Assembly: GCA_963995505.1 (NCBI GenBank)
Contig: OZ023196.1
Span: forward strand, 15,063,106-15,127,105
Source: Hypericum androsaemum
Taxonomy: Eukaryota; Streptophyta; Magnoliopsida; Malpighiales; Hypericaceae
Direction: 5' to 3'
DNA length: 64,000 nucleotides
Numbering within the stretch: position 1 is the stretch's first letter; each line of letters opens with the position of its first letter. This document shows, piece after piece, positions 12,138 through 23,279 of the stretch. The position numbers and the translations under genes are program-made. A model generated the notes under the pieces. It made no database searches and had not been told where the DNA came from. It saw only the letters and a list, made by a program, of their open reading frames with translations.

Positions 12138-12665
12138 TTTTTTTGGGTAGAAATCGAAGGGCAAGATGCCCACTAATCTTTATTAATCACGTGCTGAAAC
12201 AATAGTCCGAGTATATCGAGGCAGACTAACCCCCTCTATATCATCTAGATAGGTATATATGCAGCAGCCAAAAGGAAAATCAGAGATTACATAATCATGT
12301 CTTATAGTCAAAGCATATTTAGAGAGTGAATCCGCCACATATTCCCCTCTCTAAAAGTATGCTGAATCTGTGTCGTTCAACTCTGGCCAATTAGGCATCG
12401 TGCTCGTCTGATCATGTTGGCATGCGGATGTTCCTGCCTAACATCGCGTCCGACACAAAGAAGAGCTAGGGAGTAATCGACCTCAATCAATACCTGTCAA
12501 AAATCACACTCTCATATCAGCTCAAGTCCCAATATAAGAGCCCAAAGCTCAGCAACAAGGGAACTGCGGCAGCCGACACCCTTGGCGAATTCCTACAGCC
12601 AACGGTCTACCGCATCTCTGATAACTTCTCCAAAACCAAAAAGTCCTGGATTGCCAGCTGAGGTC
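12138..12665 (-). pseudogene. LINE 3' end with dead RNase H-like domain
   Basis: Read on the minus strand, the segment encodes pieces typical of the RNase H-like domain of plant LINEs: NPGLFGFGEVIRDA, GVGCRSSLVAELWALILGLEL, IEVDYSLALL and HPHANMIRRARCL. In-frame stop codons interrupt it several times, so it is inactive. It ends at a T-run (an A-tail on the element strand) preceded by TTTCTACCC. The rest of the element is absent (5' truncation). A target duplication was not established. Confidence 0.7.
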
Positions 12666-12734
12666 CTATTAGAGTTGTTTTTTAATACTTCTTTTTCCTT
12701 CACTCACATTCTGAGATCTGTTTTATTTTTTAAA

Positions 12735-12832
12735 AGTTAAATTTACACCAAAAATTATACCTTGCTATTAGTTTGAATGTTGAACCTCCATCAAACCATT
12801 TTGCACATGTACTACTAGGCCAAATATTCTTT
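12735..12832 (-). mobile_element. SINE-like element, family 1 copy b
   Basis: On the minus strand it reads ATTTGGCCTAGTAGTACA, then GATGGAGGTTCAACATTC, then GGTATAATTTTTGGTGTAA. The order matches the copies at 9641, 35240 and 39871. It is more diverged in the B box. Confidence 0.6.
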
Positions 12833-13272
12833 GATTTTTTTAAGGCATTATTTCAGCCTAACCAAGAACTCTCGGATTCGAGTTCTTTGAAAAATATTAG
12901 TAGTGTTAATTATTAGTTGAAAAATTTTGCGACCTTTAAAAAGTTTTACCCGACTCAAATTTAGATTAAATACTTTTCCCAATGAATTAAATGCATCACC
13001 TTCCCCAGCCTAACTTTGACTAGTCTTATACGCAAAGCCAAAGCTTTCTAAATGTTTGGTTTTCCCATGCCCCTCCAAAATCCAAAAGTGTCTATGTTTC
13101 CGGTAGTTCTTGGTCTATGAATAGAATAGTGTTAAATATCTATGACAATTTAGTTATTATTTATAATTTTATCAGTAGGTATCTGGATATCCAAAAAATA
13201 TTCTTAACATATCCCATCAACGTAAGGCCCATTTGCTTGTATAATACAAATAGGCCTTGAAGAGTCAGTAAA

Positions 13273-13554
13273 GCCAACTCCCTAATTTTTTTTTGGAAAA
13301 ATGTGGCACGAGACCTATATTAAACCAAAGGTTATAGAACAGAAAAATAAATACATAGACAAAAGATGAAAGAAACCAGACATAAGACAATAACCAATCA
13401 GATGGTAGCAGAGTAGCACAGGGGGAGCGATGGACAATCGAGAAAGCACAAGGACCAAACGATCGGGCGGAATTCTGCCGAGACAAAACTACGGTCAATA
13501 ACCATGAGACAAGCTCGTGAGAATTTGAATACATTTGAATGCCAACTCCCTAAT
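13273..13554 (-). mobile_element. 5'-truncated non-LTR retroposon with 14-bp target duplication
   Basis: The direct repeat GCCAACTCCCTAAT lies at 13273-13286 and 13541-13554. The 254-bp insert starts with a T-run, the A-tail of a minus-strand element. Its end resembles the retroposon at 62873 (ATAACCTTTGGTTTAATATA against ATAACCGTTATTTTAATATA), which suggests the same LINE family. The minus-strand open frame across it is not convincing as a gene. Confidence 0.8.
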
Positions 13555-14514
13555 CAGAGGAGTCTTCTTTGTGGGATTATGCCACTGCTTAAGCTGATAA
13601 GTATTTGTTTTAATTGTTCTTTGTGAAAATAGATGATTTTTATTCTTCTCAGAAAAATTAGCATACTCGGAAATTGCAAGACCATCAAATGAGATTTTTT
13701 AAAAATCAGAAAAATCATATTTATCAAAAATCAAAGGAGAAAACAGAATGAACCAAAAGAATTATCAATATAATCATCAAGCATCTGTGATTTTGCTACG
13801 ATAAAATTTGGCTCGTGTGATTTTTACGCGCATTACTAACAAACTTTTCTTTAATGGAACTTAAAAGCTAATTTGATTTGACCCCCAAGTAGTTGATTAG
13901 TTGCCCTTTGGCTATCAAATTAATCACCTAATATGCCCAAAAAAGGAAGGCAGTCAACATCAATTCCAGCTGCCATATTGCTGGAATCCCACTGAGTTAA
14001 AATTCTTTCGATTGGTGAGGGTGTTAGTTTCGGTTTAACTAGGTTTTGAATTTAAGTTCTCAGGAATATAACAGTGTTAAATATTTGTTAGAACATTTTT
14101 TTTCTAACTAGCTCAAACTTGAATTAGTCGATTTAGTGAGTCGAATACCAAGTTATAAATCAAAAAGTTAAAATTTGTGCAACTTTATATCAATGTTCTG
14201 ACTTTTAAATTGTCACTCCTCTATTCAGCACGTGTGTTTATGAAGCAACTTGCTGTATCTATTACCACTAAGCAAGTTGGAGGTTGAGGACGGTGACTTG
14301 CATGCAACTTGACATAGTTTTTCAATACTTGCACCAATTCTCCTACTTGCATACTAATTTTTTGGATTAGTCAATTCAATAAATACCTCTTTTATTGTGA
14401 TATGAAGTACTCTTATAAACTAAATTAGTCATTTTAAACTAAATTAGTAATTTTAATAAGTGGTTAAATACAAGGTAGTATTTTAACATGAATTTTAAAT
14501 AATATTAGGCTAAA

Positions 14515-14610
14515 ATTCATTAGCCTAATAGCACAAAACATAACAGGATCCAAGATTCAATCCAAGCCATCAGCTCAATGTGCATTTGAATACTAGGTGA
14601 TTTCGATAAT
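14515..14610 (+). mobile_element. SINE-like element, family 1 copy e (diverged)
   Basis: It contains TTAGCCTAATAGCACA, then CCAAGATTCAATCC, spaced as in the other copies. Divergence is higher and the 3' part is unclear. Confidence 0.4.
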
Positions 14611-15051
14611 AAAATACTAACCAATATGTGGCCAAAAAAGTGTCATCCCTAAACAATCCAACCAAACCTCATCAGTTGCAACTAAATCACTGACAAGATG
14701 AGCCACTTTCAGCAGCTGTCCTAAAGAAAGTTGGCAATTTGCAAATAGTACACTTTCCAAGCCAAGCAAACCAATAGCAACTGGGTAGTAAGAGCCATCA
14801 TATATAGATGTATGAGAACATACATTTTAACTACAAGCCCATGTAAAAAGTAATGGAAACTAGGTACCTACCATTATTCAGATAAAGAGTTGCAGACAAA
14901 GAACTAGATCAAACATCTACAAGCAAGCAAACATTGTTCGGGTACGCGAGGTAGAAAGCGCTGTTAATGATGCTGTAGCCGCCTTCCTTCCCCCTTTCCC
15001 TACACTTACCCGTCTGGCCCATCCGGTGCTCTAGCGTTCAGCTCCGTTCGA

Positions 15052-16902
15052 TTAGAGGTACCACACAGACATGTCCTGCTTCGGCATTTGATCGGCTGAA
15101 TAGTCAATTGTTGCCAGGTTGAACGGAGAGCCAAATCTGAAGTCGTTGATGTTGTCGGTTGAGCTGGTTTGGAAGCCAGAATCAAATGCCTTGCACTGAT
15201 CGAACTGGATTTCCATCGGTTGGAAGACAGAGTTGTTCATTTGAATGTTGGTCTCTTCAATCATGTTGTTCCCAATACCAAAATCTTGACTGTATAAACT
15301 ACCATCGAGCTGAAACTGAAGTTGTTGATGCTGCAGCTTCGGCCTTTGACTCGTATCTCGCATAACACCGGTACTACTGGAACTCAGGTTCTTATCTGGC
15401 TGAAGATTGTTATCATAGAGAGACATAAGATTAGAAATCACTCTTTGCCCGTCTTCGGGAAGTCCTAGTCCTGAAACACTGAATGTTGACGTCTGGCTTG
15501 GAGGTGGAGCTGCTGGCTTATTTTGAGAAAATGATGTAGGAAACAGAGAAGGGTCCTCATTGTTGATGTGGAAGTTGGAAGCTCCGAAAGCTTGGGAAGC
15601 ATTGAGGCGGTATGGACAATTTAACTGATGATTATTCCTAGCTGACCTATCAGGAAACCCAAGACGATGATCACTGTAAGGGCATTGAGAGTGCTCACAA
15701 GTGTAGATCTTCGGTTCTGCCATTAGATGGGTATCAATTACAGGCTGCTTTCTTTTCGGAGTGAAGTCCGATGTCATTTCAACAACTTCACCCTTTATCA
15801 TTGGAGCCACTGGTGGCTTCATGAGTGTATCACGTGGCGCAACTGCTGCACCCAGATTGAAGAGATTAACATCGTGAGGCTTGCGCTCCTCTACTTCAAT
15901 ATGTGGTTCATCATCAACTCCTTCGACATCGTAGTCACTTGTGTCACTGATGATAAAAGAACCACTACCTCCAGCAGACAGAAGAGGACAGCTATCAGGA
16001 TATAGTTTTCGAGACAACGATTCTTCCTGGTTGATTATTGCCAGCCAAGTAGCGCTCTCCTTCGCAGTCATCTTATCTTGCAAGCATTTAGACTGGCGAA
16101 CAAGCTTCCGAATCTTTGCGATGTCAGGAGACATGTGCTTAATCACAGCTGTGAGAACACTAACCTTCCAAGCCTTCTTCAGATCATGAGGCTTCTTATA
16201 CGGAGGAGGGCCCTGATCGTTTGGCAAACCCAGCTGAGGCCACCACTCTTCATTTCCCGTCGGCCACCAGGGTGGCGCAACCCCTTTCTCCAGTGGGAAG
16301 CGCCTCTGCGGTGGATCACAGTGCTGCATCAGAGCAGACAGAAGTGAACCAAGAGTGGTATCTTGAAGCTCCTGCAAGGTGTGCGGGGTAGACACCACTG
16401 CCTCACATTCTTCGGGATTCCCAGGGATCAAATTATCAACCTTATACTTAGTAATAGCTGCAGGGCCATTTCGATCAAACCTAACCTTCTCCTTCCACCA
16501 TGCCCGGAGGTTGTCAGATGCACCACTCACTGGCTTTCCCTTCTCAGGAATAATACCATACACGAAACCCTGAGCCTTGCAAACTTCCATCATCTTCAGC
16601 ATATACTTGAGTATACCATCTTGTGCCCGTGACATCTTCTTCCTCCTTGCTTGCTCCTGTGACTGGCGCTGCTTTGCGCTGTCAACATTCTCCTTGTTCT
16701 TGCTCTGCTCCTTGAGCCGCTTAAAAAGCATACGATCCCTCCACATCCTCCTCTCAAGTTCATCCACATCTATTTCTTCATCACTATAATCCTCCTCAAC
16801 TGTGGCCTCAGGTTCACGGTCTGGACCCATGTCTCCTTCCATCGGAGGAACAGAGAAGAAATCGAGATTGCCACAAAATCCCATTTCTTCAAAGATTCCC
16901 AT
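15052..16902 (-). CDS. EIN3: ETHYLENE INSENSITIVE 3 / EIN3-like transcription factor
   Basis: Nuclear DNA-binding protein that switches on ethylene-response genes and is degraded through EBF F-box proteins when ethylene is absent. It is a single coding exon of 616 residues, close to the family length of about 630. Visible: start [16 protein letters not shown], acidic block [15 protein letters not shown] at about residues 36-50, basic [15 protein letters not shown], and the conserved DNA-binding core from about residue 80 to 300 ([53 protein letters not shown], then the [18 protein letters not shown] helix). The C-terminal half is rich in Gln, Asn and Ser, as usual. No break is seen. Whether it is the EIN3 or EIL1 paralogue cannot be settled here. 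Confidence 0.96.
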   Translation of the reverse strand: MGIFEEMGFCGNLDFFSVPPMEGDMGPDREPEATVEEDYSDEEIDVDELERRMWRDRMLFKRLKEQSKNKENVDSAKQRQSQEQARRKKMSRAQDGILKYMLKMMEVCKAQGFVYGIIPEKGKPVSGASDNLRAWWKEKVRFDRNGPAAITKYKVDNLIPGNPEECEAVVSTPHTLQELQDTTLGSLLSALMQHCDPPQRRFPLEKGVAPPWWPTGNEEWWPQLGLPNDQGPPPYKKPHDLKKAWKVSVLTAVIKHMSPDIAKIRKLVRQSKCLQDKMTAKESATWLAIINQEESLSRKLYPDSCPLLSAGGSGSFIISDTSDYDVEGVDDEPHIEVEERKPHDVNLFNLGAAVAPRDTLMKPPVAPMIKGEVVEMTSDFTPKRKQPVIDTHLMAEPKIYTCEHSQCPYSDHRLGFPDRSARNNHQLNCPYRLNASQAFGASNFHINNEDPSLFPTSFSQNKPAAPPPSQTSTFSVSGLGLPEDGQRVISNLMSLYDNNLQPDKNLSSSSTGVMRDTSQRPKLQHQQLQFQLDGSLYSQDFGIGNNMIEETNIQMNNSVFQPMEIQFDQCKAFDSGFQTSSTDNINDFRFGSPFNLATIDYSADQMPKQDMSVWYL

Positions 16903-17038
16903 CTCAGATCGGAAAAAGAAGTCGCCTCGTACTCTGTTTCACTTTGAAGCCTCCCTCAAAATCTTATCAAAGTACCTCAATGGTTGCCCTGCTTTGCAGA
17001 TCGGGAGACAGCAGGAAAAGCCAACCAAATTTACAGAC

Positions 17039-18060
17039 CTATAAAACAGATGCGAGGAATTAGTAACCCATATACACCAAAAACCACGTAAAGTGAATCC
17101 GCCTTGACTACGCTTTCATAAGGAAGGAAGAAACAAAAATATAAAAACTCGCACTTAGTCATACGTCAGACCAATAGCACACAACAAGGAACCGAACCGA
17201 TCAGAGCGAAAACAGGCAAAATTCATTGACGAGCACAAGCCGAGATCGATAGCCGGAAGACAACAACAATCACATGCTCATAAAAGCTCTTTGTTGAAGT
17301 CCACAAAATTGCTTCTTTTCACCAAGCAAGCAAGCAAACAAAATGCCATCAGTACAAGGACAGTGCCATTAATACCAATAGGACCATTTACAGCTGACAA
17401 ATGAAAGAAAATTCCTCTTTTAGTTGATGCAAAAGAGAGAAGAAACACACACAAACAAATATCTCCTTTCCCAAAGAAGGTGATAGGTGCAAAATCTGAA
17501 CAATCAACCACAACCTCAAGCAGAACAGAACACATTAAAATTATAGAAAAAACTGAAGGACCCAACTAACACCCCATCTCCTCAATCGACCCCTCTTCCC
17601 CCTCCCAAAACCATGAACAATTTGAATAGATCTAACTAAAAACCTGCACTAGATTCAGACAAGTAGTACATAATAATATGACTAGAGCAAAAAAAAAGAA
17701 AAAGAAAGAGGAATCAACCACACCTAACAAAGAAAGAACCTGAAAATTGGGAAACTATTCAACTCGAGTCCAAAAATTCTCACAAGTCACAACAAAGTCA
17801 TCATCTGAAGCAGCTTTCTCAGACATGGTTCAGAACTGTAAGATTCACTGCTAAAAGGGTGAGAAAAAAAGAACCCAAAAAGGATATGAAGAAGAAAAAA
17901 GATTAAACCTTGATGAAAATGACTAATCACCAATCCAAGCAAATGATAAAAACAGAGTCTTGAGCATCCAAAAACCAAAAAGAGTCCAACTTTCTACAAT
18001 TATTAAGACCCTTTTGTTCACTTAAGATAAAGATGGAAACTTTAAGGACAAGGAGCTTAC
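17039..18060 (-). other. Predicted intron in the EIN3 5' leader
   Basis: On the minus strand a donor CAACAA/GTAAGC lies at 18060 and an acceptor TTTTATAG/GTCTG at 17039, enclosing 1022 bp rich in T on the sense strand. A leader intron is common in EIN3-type genes. A short untranslated exon would lie above it, up to about 18190, with a (GTCTCT)-like repeat near 18161-18184. There is no long competing reading frame. Confidence 0.65.
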
Positions 18061-18497
18061 TTGTTGAACTTGGTAACCAGAAAACACAGTTGGCAACTCT
18101 TTGGGTACCTATACCTATCCCATCCATCTATGTGTCAGCCATTGAAGTGACCCCCAAGCTCAGAGAGACAGAGACAGAGACAGAGGATGGGAGCTTTACA
18201 TGAACTTTATCTTCTTCCTATATTATATTCTGCCCAAGTAGATGGAGGGAAGAGAAGAAATGGGAGAGAGTGGAGAAGGGAGGGAGTGGCTTTTTTAAGA
18301 GAGAGAGAGAGATTGGGGAAAACAATAACTTATATTTTTGTAAGAGTAAGTGGTGGGGCCCGGATGATATTTAACTGCGGTGGAGTTAATAGTCGACCGC
18401 GGTTAAGACGCGGGTGGGACTTTGGACATATGAGCGAACACATCCAATAAAAGTTCGGATTTTTTTTTATAAATAATAAAAGTCCCATATTTCAGAT

Positions 18498-18770
18498 TGT
18501 TGAGAAATAAGATCGAAACGAGTAAAACACGAGACACAAGAATTACGTGGAAATTCCAAGACGGGGAGAAAACCACGGGCAAAGGAGAGTCGTCCACTAT
18601 GTGAGTCCAATTGGTTACAAAGCCTCTGTGAGGGTTTTCTCTACCTCACAACTCTCAGCTAGTACAAATAAGACCTAGGCATAGACCGTATATATATAGG
18701 AGACTAGTACTCTATTCTGATCAGGAAATAGAGCCCTATTCTAATTAGGAATTTGGAACAATCCCTAACA
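18498..18770 (-). repeat. 3' LTR of the copia element
   Basis: A 273-bp repeat that aligns without gaps to the right LTR, with 10 differences by eye, all transitions. On the element strand it runs from TGTTAGGGATTG to TTTCTCAACA. Confidence 0.93.
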
Positions 18771-18852
18771 AATCTCCACCTTGGACCAAATTCTATGACT
18801 CCAACATCAACATTTCTCCACCTTCACCACCAGCCCCTAAGGGCTATCAGCA

Positions 18853-21800
18853 TCAAGCACGAACACCTACCAAATCCAGGCAATGCTCGAACTTAGTACC
18901 AGAAAGCGACTTCGTCAACATGTCTGCAGGATTGTCCTTTGTACCCACCTTGCTCACAACAATGTCACCTTGAGCAACATGCTCCCGAATGAAGTGGTAC
19001 CTCACATTAATGTGCTTTGTTCTCTCATGATACATAGCATCCCTCGTGAGATGGATAGCACTTTGACTATCACAGTACACTGTACCGACCTGCAGCTTCT
19101 CACAGATTTCACTGAAGAAACTTTTCAACCAGATAGCCTCCTTCACACCTTCAGTTATAGCCATGTACTCCGCCTCAGTGGTAGACAACGCCACTGTGGC
19201 CTGTAGACAAGCTCTCCAACTGATAGCACATCCTCCAAGAGTGAAGACATATCCAGACAAGGATCTGAACTTATCAAGATCTCCAGCATAATCTAAATCC
19301 ACGAAACCAACAACTCCATCACTGGTGCGTCCAAACTGTAGACACATGCCCTTGGTACCCTTCAAGTACCTCATAATCTACTCAACTGCTTTCCAATGAC
19401 CTTCTCTAGGATTTGCCATAAACCTGCTAACGACACTCACAGCATAGGCCAAATCCGGACGTGTGCAAACCATAGCATACATCAGAGAACCAACAGCATT
19501 GGAGTATGGAACACCAGACATGTAATCGACCTCAGCAGCTGACTGTGGAGATAAGGCAGACGAAAGCTAAAAATGTGTACCAAGAGGAGTACTCACAGGA
19601 TTACCAGTCACATCAAATCTGTCAAGTACCTTTTCAATGTAACTCTCCTGGCTCAGAAATAGTTTCCTTGCTCCTCTATCTCTGGCAATCTCCATGCCAA
19701 GAATCTTCTTAGCAGGACCCAAATCTTTCATCTCAAACTCACTACTCAACAGAGCTTTGAGCTTCCTCACCTCTCCTTTGTCACTTGCAGCAATTAACAT
19801 GTCATCCACATACAGGAGCAAATACACTTGGGAACCATCGCGTAGCCTTTGCAGGTAAATACAACTATCATACTTGCTCCTCTCATAACCATGAAAAATC
19901 ATAAAAGAATCAAATATTTTATACCACTGCCTCGGAGACTGCTTAAGGCCATACAGGGACTTTTTCAACAAGCACACATGGTCTTCTTTGCCTTCAACAT
20001 GAAAACTCTCAGGCTGTGCCATATAAATCCGCTCCTCAAGCTCTCCATTCAAGAAAGCTGTCTTCACATCAAGCTGTTCAAGCTCCAAATCCTGCATAGC
20101 GACAATACCAAGAAGAGAACGAATCGAGGTATGCTTCACAACTGGTGAAAATACCTCATTAAAGTCCACACCAGGAATCTGACTATATCCTCTAGCCACT
20201 AGCCTAGCCTTGTATCTAGGCTCTTCAACTTCAGGTATACCATCCTTCTTCTTGAATACCCACTTGCAACTGACAACCTTCTTATCCTTAGGCAGCTTAG
20301 TAATCTCCCAAGTCTTGTTCTTGTGAAGAGATTCCATCTCTTCCTCCATAGCAACCAACCATCTAGCAGAGTCTTTCGACTTCACAGCATCTGAGTAACT
20401 AGACGGTTCTTCACAGCTATCAACTTCTTCTGCCACATTCAGAGCAAAAGCAATAATATTAGCCTCACCCAACTTCTGTGGAGGTCTGATAATTCTTCTG
20501 AGCCTGTCTCTAGCAATAGAATACGCTGGCTCCCTCTCAACTGTGCCAACATTCTCAGCTTCATCAGACAACCCACCATGAGTAGGACCATGGCAATCAA
20601 CATCATGGAAGGAACTCGCTTCTGGATCAGCATCAAACTCCACCTGCACTTTTGACTTTTGCAAGTCCACACTTGGAGCACTCGGAACACCAGGTGAAGA
20701 AATATCCTCCCTCTTACTCAGCATGTCTGTCTCTTTGAAAATAACACTCCTACTCAACAAGACCTTAGACAGTTCGGGACACCACAACTTGTATCCCTTC
20801 ACTTCAGAAGCATAGCCAAGGAAGATACATTTCACAGATCTTGGCTCTAACTTGCTATTATTCACATGAGCATAGGCAGGACACCCAAATATCTTTAAAC
20901 CAGCATAACTAAGAGGATTTTCAGACTATAATTCTTCAGGTACCTTGCCATCAAGTGATGCATGAGGTGAACGATTGACAAGGTGACACGCTGTGGAAGC
21001 AGCTTCAGCCCAAAACGACTTAGGCAAACCAGCATTTGACAGCATGCAACGAACTTTCTCCAACAAAGTTCTATTCATTCTTTCAACGACTCCATTCTGT
21101 TGAGGTGTACCAGGGATTGTCTTATGCCTGACAATACCCTCATTCTTGCAGAACTCATCAAACCAACTAGAGCAAAACTCTAATCCATTGTCTGTGCGGA
21201 GATGCTTGACATCTCTCCCAGTCTGCTTCTCAATTATAGTCTTCCACTGCTTGAAAGTGACAAAGACATGATCCTTGCTCTTCAAGAAGAACGCCCACAC
21301 CTTCCTCGAATAATCATCAATAATAGTCAGCATATACTTGGAACCATTCTTTGTTGCAACTTGAGACGGTCCCCAAAGATCAGAATGAACATAGTCAAGT
21401 TTTCTCTTTGTAGTGTGCACACCTTTCTGAAAACTGACTTTCTTCTACTTGCCAAACACACAGTGCTCGCAAAATTCTAGCTTTCCAATACCATGTCCAC
21501 ATAATAATCCTCTCCTATTTAGCTCGGTCATGCCTTTCTCGCTCATGTGACCAAGTCGCATATGCCACAATGAGGTGTTCTCAAAATCTGTCAACGAGCC
21601 AGATGCAGCAGCAGCAGTCCCTGTAATTGTAGAACCCTGCAAAATATACAGATTTCTAACCTCTTTTTTGGCCTTCATATGCACTAATGAGTTCTTACTC
21701 ACATGAAGAACTCCACCTTCTCCGGTATATTTGTACCCCAATGTATCAAGAGTACTCAGCGAAATCAAGTTCCGCGTCAAATCAGGGATATGCCTCAGAT

Positions 21801-22800
21801 TCGTCAAGGTTCGAATGACACCATCATGCATCTTGATCTTCACTATGCCAATACCAATAACCTTACAGACAAAATTATTTCCCATGAGAACATTACCCTC
21901 CGCACGTTCACATGTTAAAAACCAGTCCCGGATAGGACACATATGAAACGTACAAGCAGAATCAAGGACCCAAGCAACATCAACTTTAAACTTCTCATCA
22001 ATCACAGATAAAAGATCTCCATCAGATTCTTCTTTCTGAGTGGTGGTGGCAACACTAGCACTACCGCTATTAGAACTTTCTCCTTTCGGAGCACTGGACT
22101 TTTCGCCCTTCTTCTTGTCCTTCAACTCCGGACAGAACCATTTAATATGCCCAACCTTATGATAATTGAAACAAGTCTTATCCTTGTGCCTTGACCTTGA
22201 TTTGCTTCTGCTCTTCTTCCTTGAACCAGACTTAGCATTCCTCTCTTCAGACCTCTCTCTCATAACCAAGCCAGTCCCTTGGCTATTTTCAGAGGAACTC
22301 ACAGTGTGCTTATCAATGCTCTCTTTCTCCAAGAGCGAATCATGAACATTATCCTAACTCAGAGTATCATGGCTGAACAACAGAGTATCTCTGAATTGCT
22401 GATAAGAAGCAGGCAACGAGCACAATAACAATAAAGCAAGATCTTCATCATCATACTTCACATCCAGAGTTCTAAGATCAGCCACTATATCCTTAAATTC
22501 ATTAAGGTGGTCATGAACAGACTTATCTTCTTGCATCCGGATAGAAAACAGTCGTTGCTTCAAGCACAGTTTGTTGGTCAAACTCTTGGGCATGCACAAC
22601 TTTTCAAGCTTTGCCCATAATGAGGAAGCTGTTGTCTCCTTCAACACGTCCCGCAAAATATCATCTGACAGATGCAACTGGATCTGACTCACAGCCTTAC
22701 GATTCTTTGACGCCTTCATCGCAGCGTCCCAACTCGAAGGCATCAACTTCTCATCAAGTAGAGTCTCATCCAGCTCTAGATGTGTCAAAATAGTACGCAT
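18853..22800 (-). pseudogene. Copia gag-pol polyprotein, one frame with five stop codons
   Basis: All parts lie in the same frame from about 22800 down to a terminal TGA at 18853, with no frameshift. Parts: gag (to about 22354), zinc knuckle region (about 22130-22173, CFNYHKVGHIKWFC, second ligand Tyr instead of Cys), protease (LDSACTFHMCP), integrase (HSDLWGPS, RTDNGLEF, PQQNGVVERMNRT), reverse transcriptase (KTAFLNGELEERIYM, LLYVDDMLIAA) and RNase H ([16 protein letters not shown]). Five interruptions, after 22357, 21421, 20926, 19567 and 19375, are all TAG. At least two sit where copia proteins have Trp and one where they have Gln. The expected N-terminal start of gag (a F-x-G-x-x-x-x-W motif) is missing upstream of MRTIL. 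Confidence 0.93.
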
Positions 22801-22992
22801 CTTCACAGGCGGCGGCTGACCCTTTCCTCCTCCTCCGCGGCGACGGGTTCGGTGGTGGCGGCTCCAAGGGGTGGTCGGAACGCGGGCGGCGGCGACTCCA
22901 AGGGTTTCAAAACCCTAAATCCCGATTTTTCCCCAAATCGGTTACTGTTCATATTTTTTTTTCAATACTCGAATACTCGAAACTCAGATCCG

Positions 22993-23004
22993 GCTCTGAT
23001 ATCA
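22993..23004 (-). other. Primer-binding site of the copia element
   Basis: The minus strand reads TGATATCAGAGC, two bases inside the right LTR. It matches the 3' end complement of initiator tRNA-Met (TGGTATCAGAGC) with one change. Confidence 0.8.
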
Positions 23005-23006
23005 AT

Positions 23007-23279
23007 TATTGAGAAATAAGATCGAAACGAGTAAAACACGAGACACAAGAATTACGTGGAAACCCCAAGACGGGGAGAAAACCACGGGCAAAGGAGAGTC
23101 GTCCACTATGTGAGTCCAATTGGTTACAAGGCCTCCGTGAGGGTTCTCTCTACCTCACAACTCTCAACTAGTACAAATAAGACCTAGGCATAGGTCGTAT
23201 ATATATAGGAGACTAGTACTCTATTCTGATCAGGAAATAGAGCCCTACTCTAATTAGGAATTTGGAACAATCCCTAACA
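23007..23279 (-). repeat. 5' LTR of the copia element
   Basis: A 273-bp partner of the LTR at 18498. Its inner end reads TA instead of TG on the plus strand, one of the ten transitions that separate the two LTRs. Confidence 0.93.

Larger units (their letters stand above)
18498..23279 (-). mobile_element. Ty1/copia LTR retrotransposon, full length, inactive
   Basis: A 4782-bp element on the minus strand. Two 273-bp LTRs (18498-18770 and 23007-23279) bound one reading frame in the copia order gag, protease, integrase, reverse transcriptase, RNase H. The LTRs start TG and end CA on the element strand, apart from one changed base in the right copy. A primer-binding site for initiator tRNA-Met lies inside the right LTR. 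Flanking 5-mers are CAGAT and CGGAT, a target duplication with one mismatch. Stop codons make it non-autonomous. Confidence 0.95.

Noticed and set aside
15159..16789. Several plus-strand open frames
   Set aside because: They are antisense shadows of the conserved EIN3 coding sequence.
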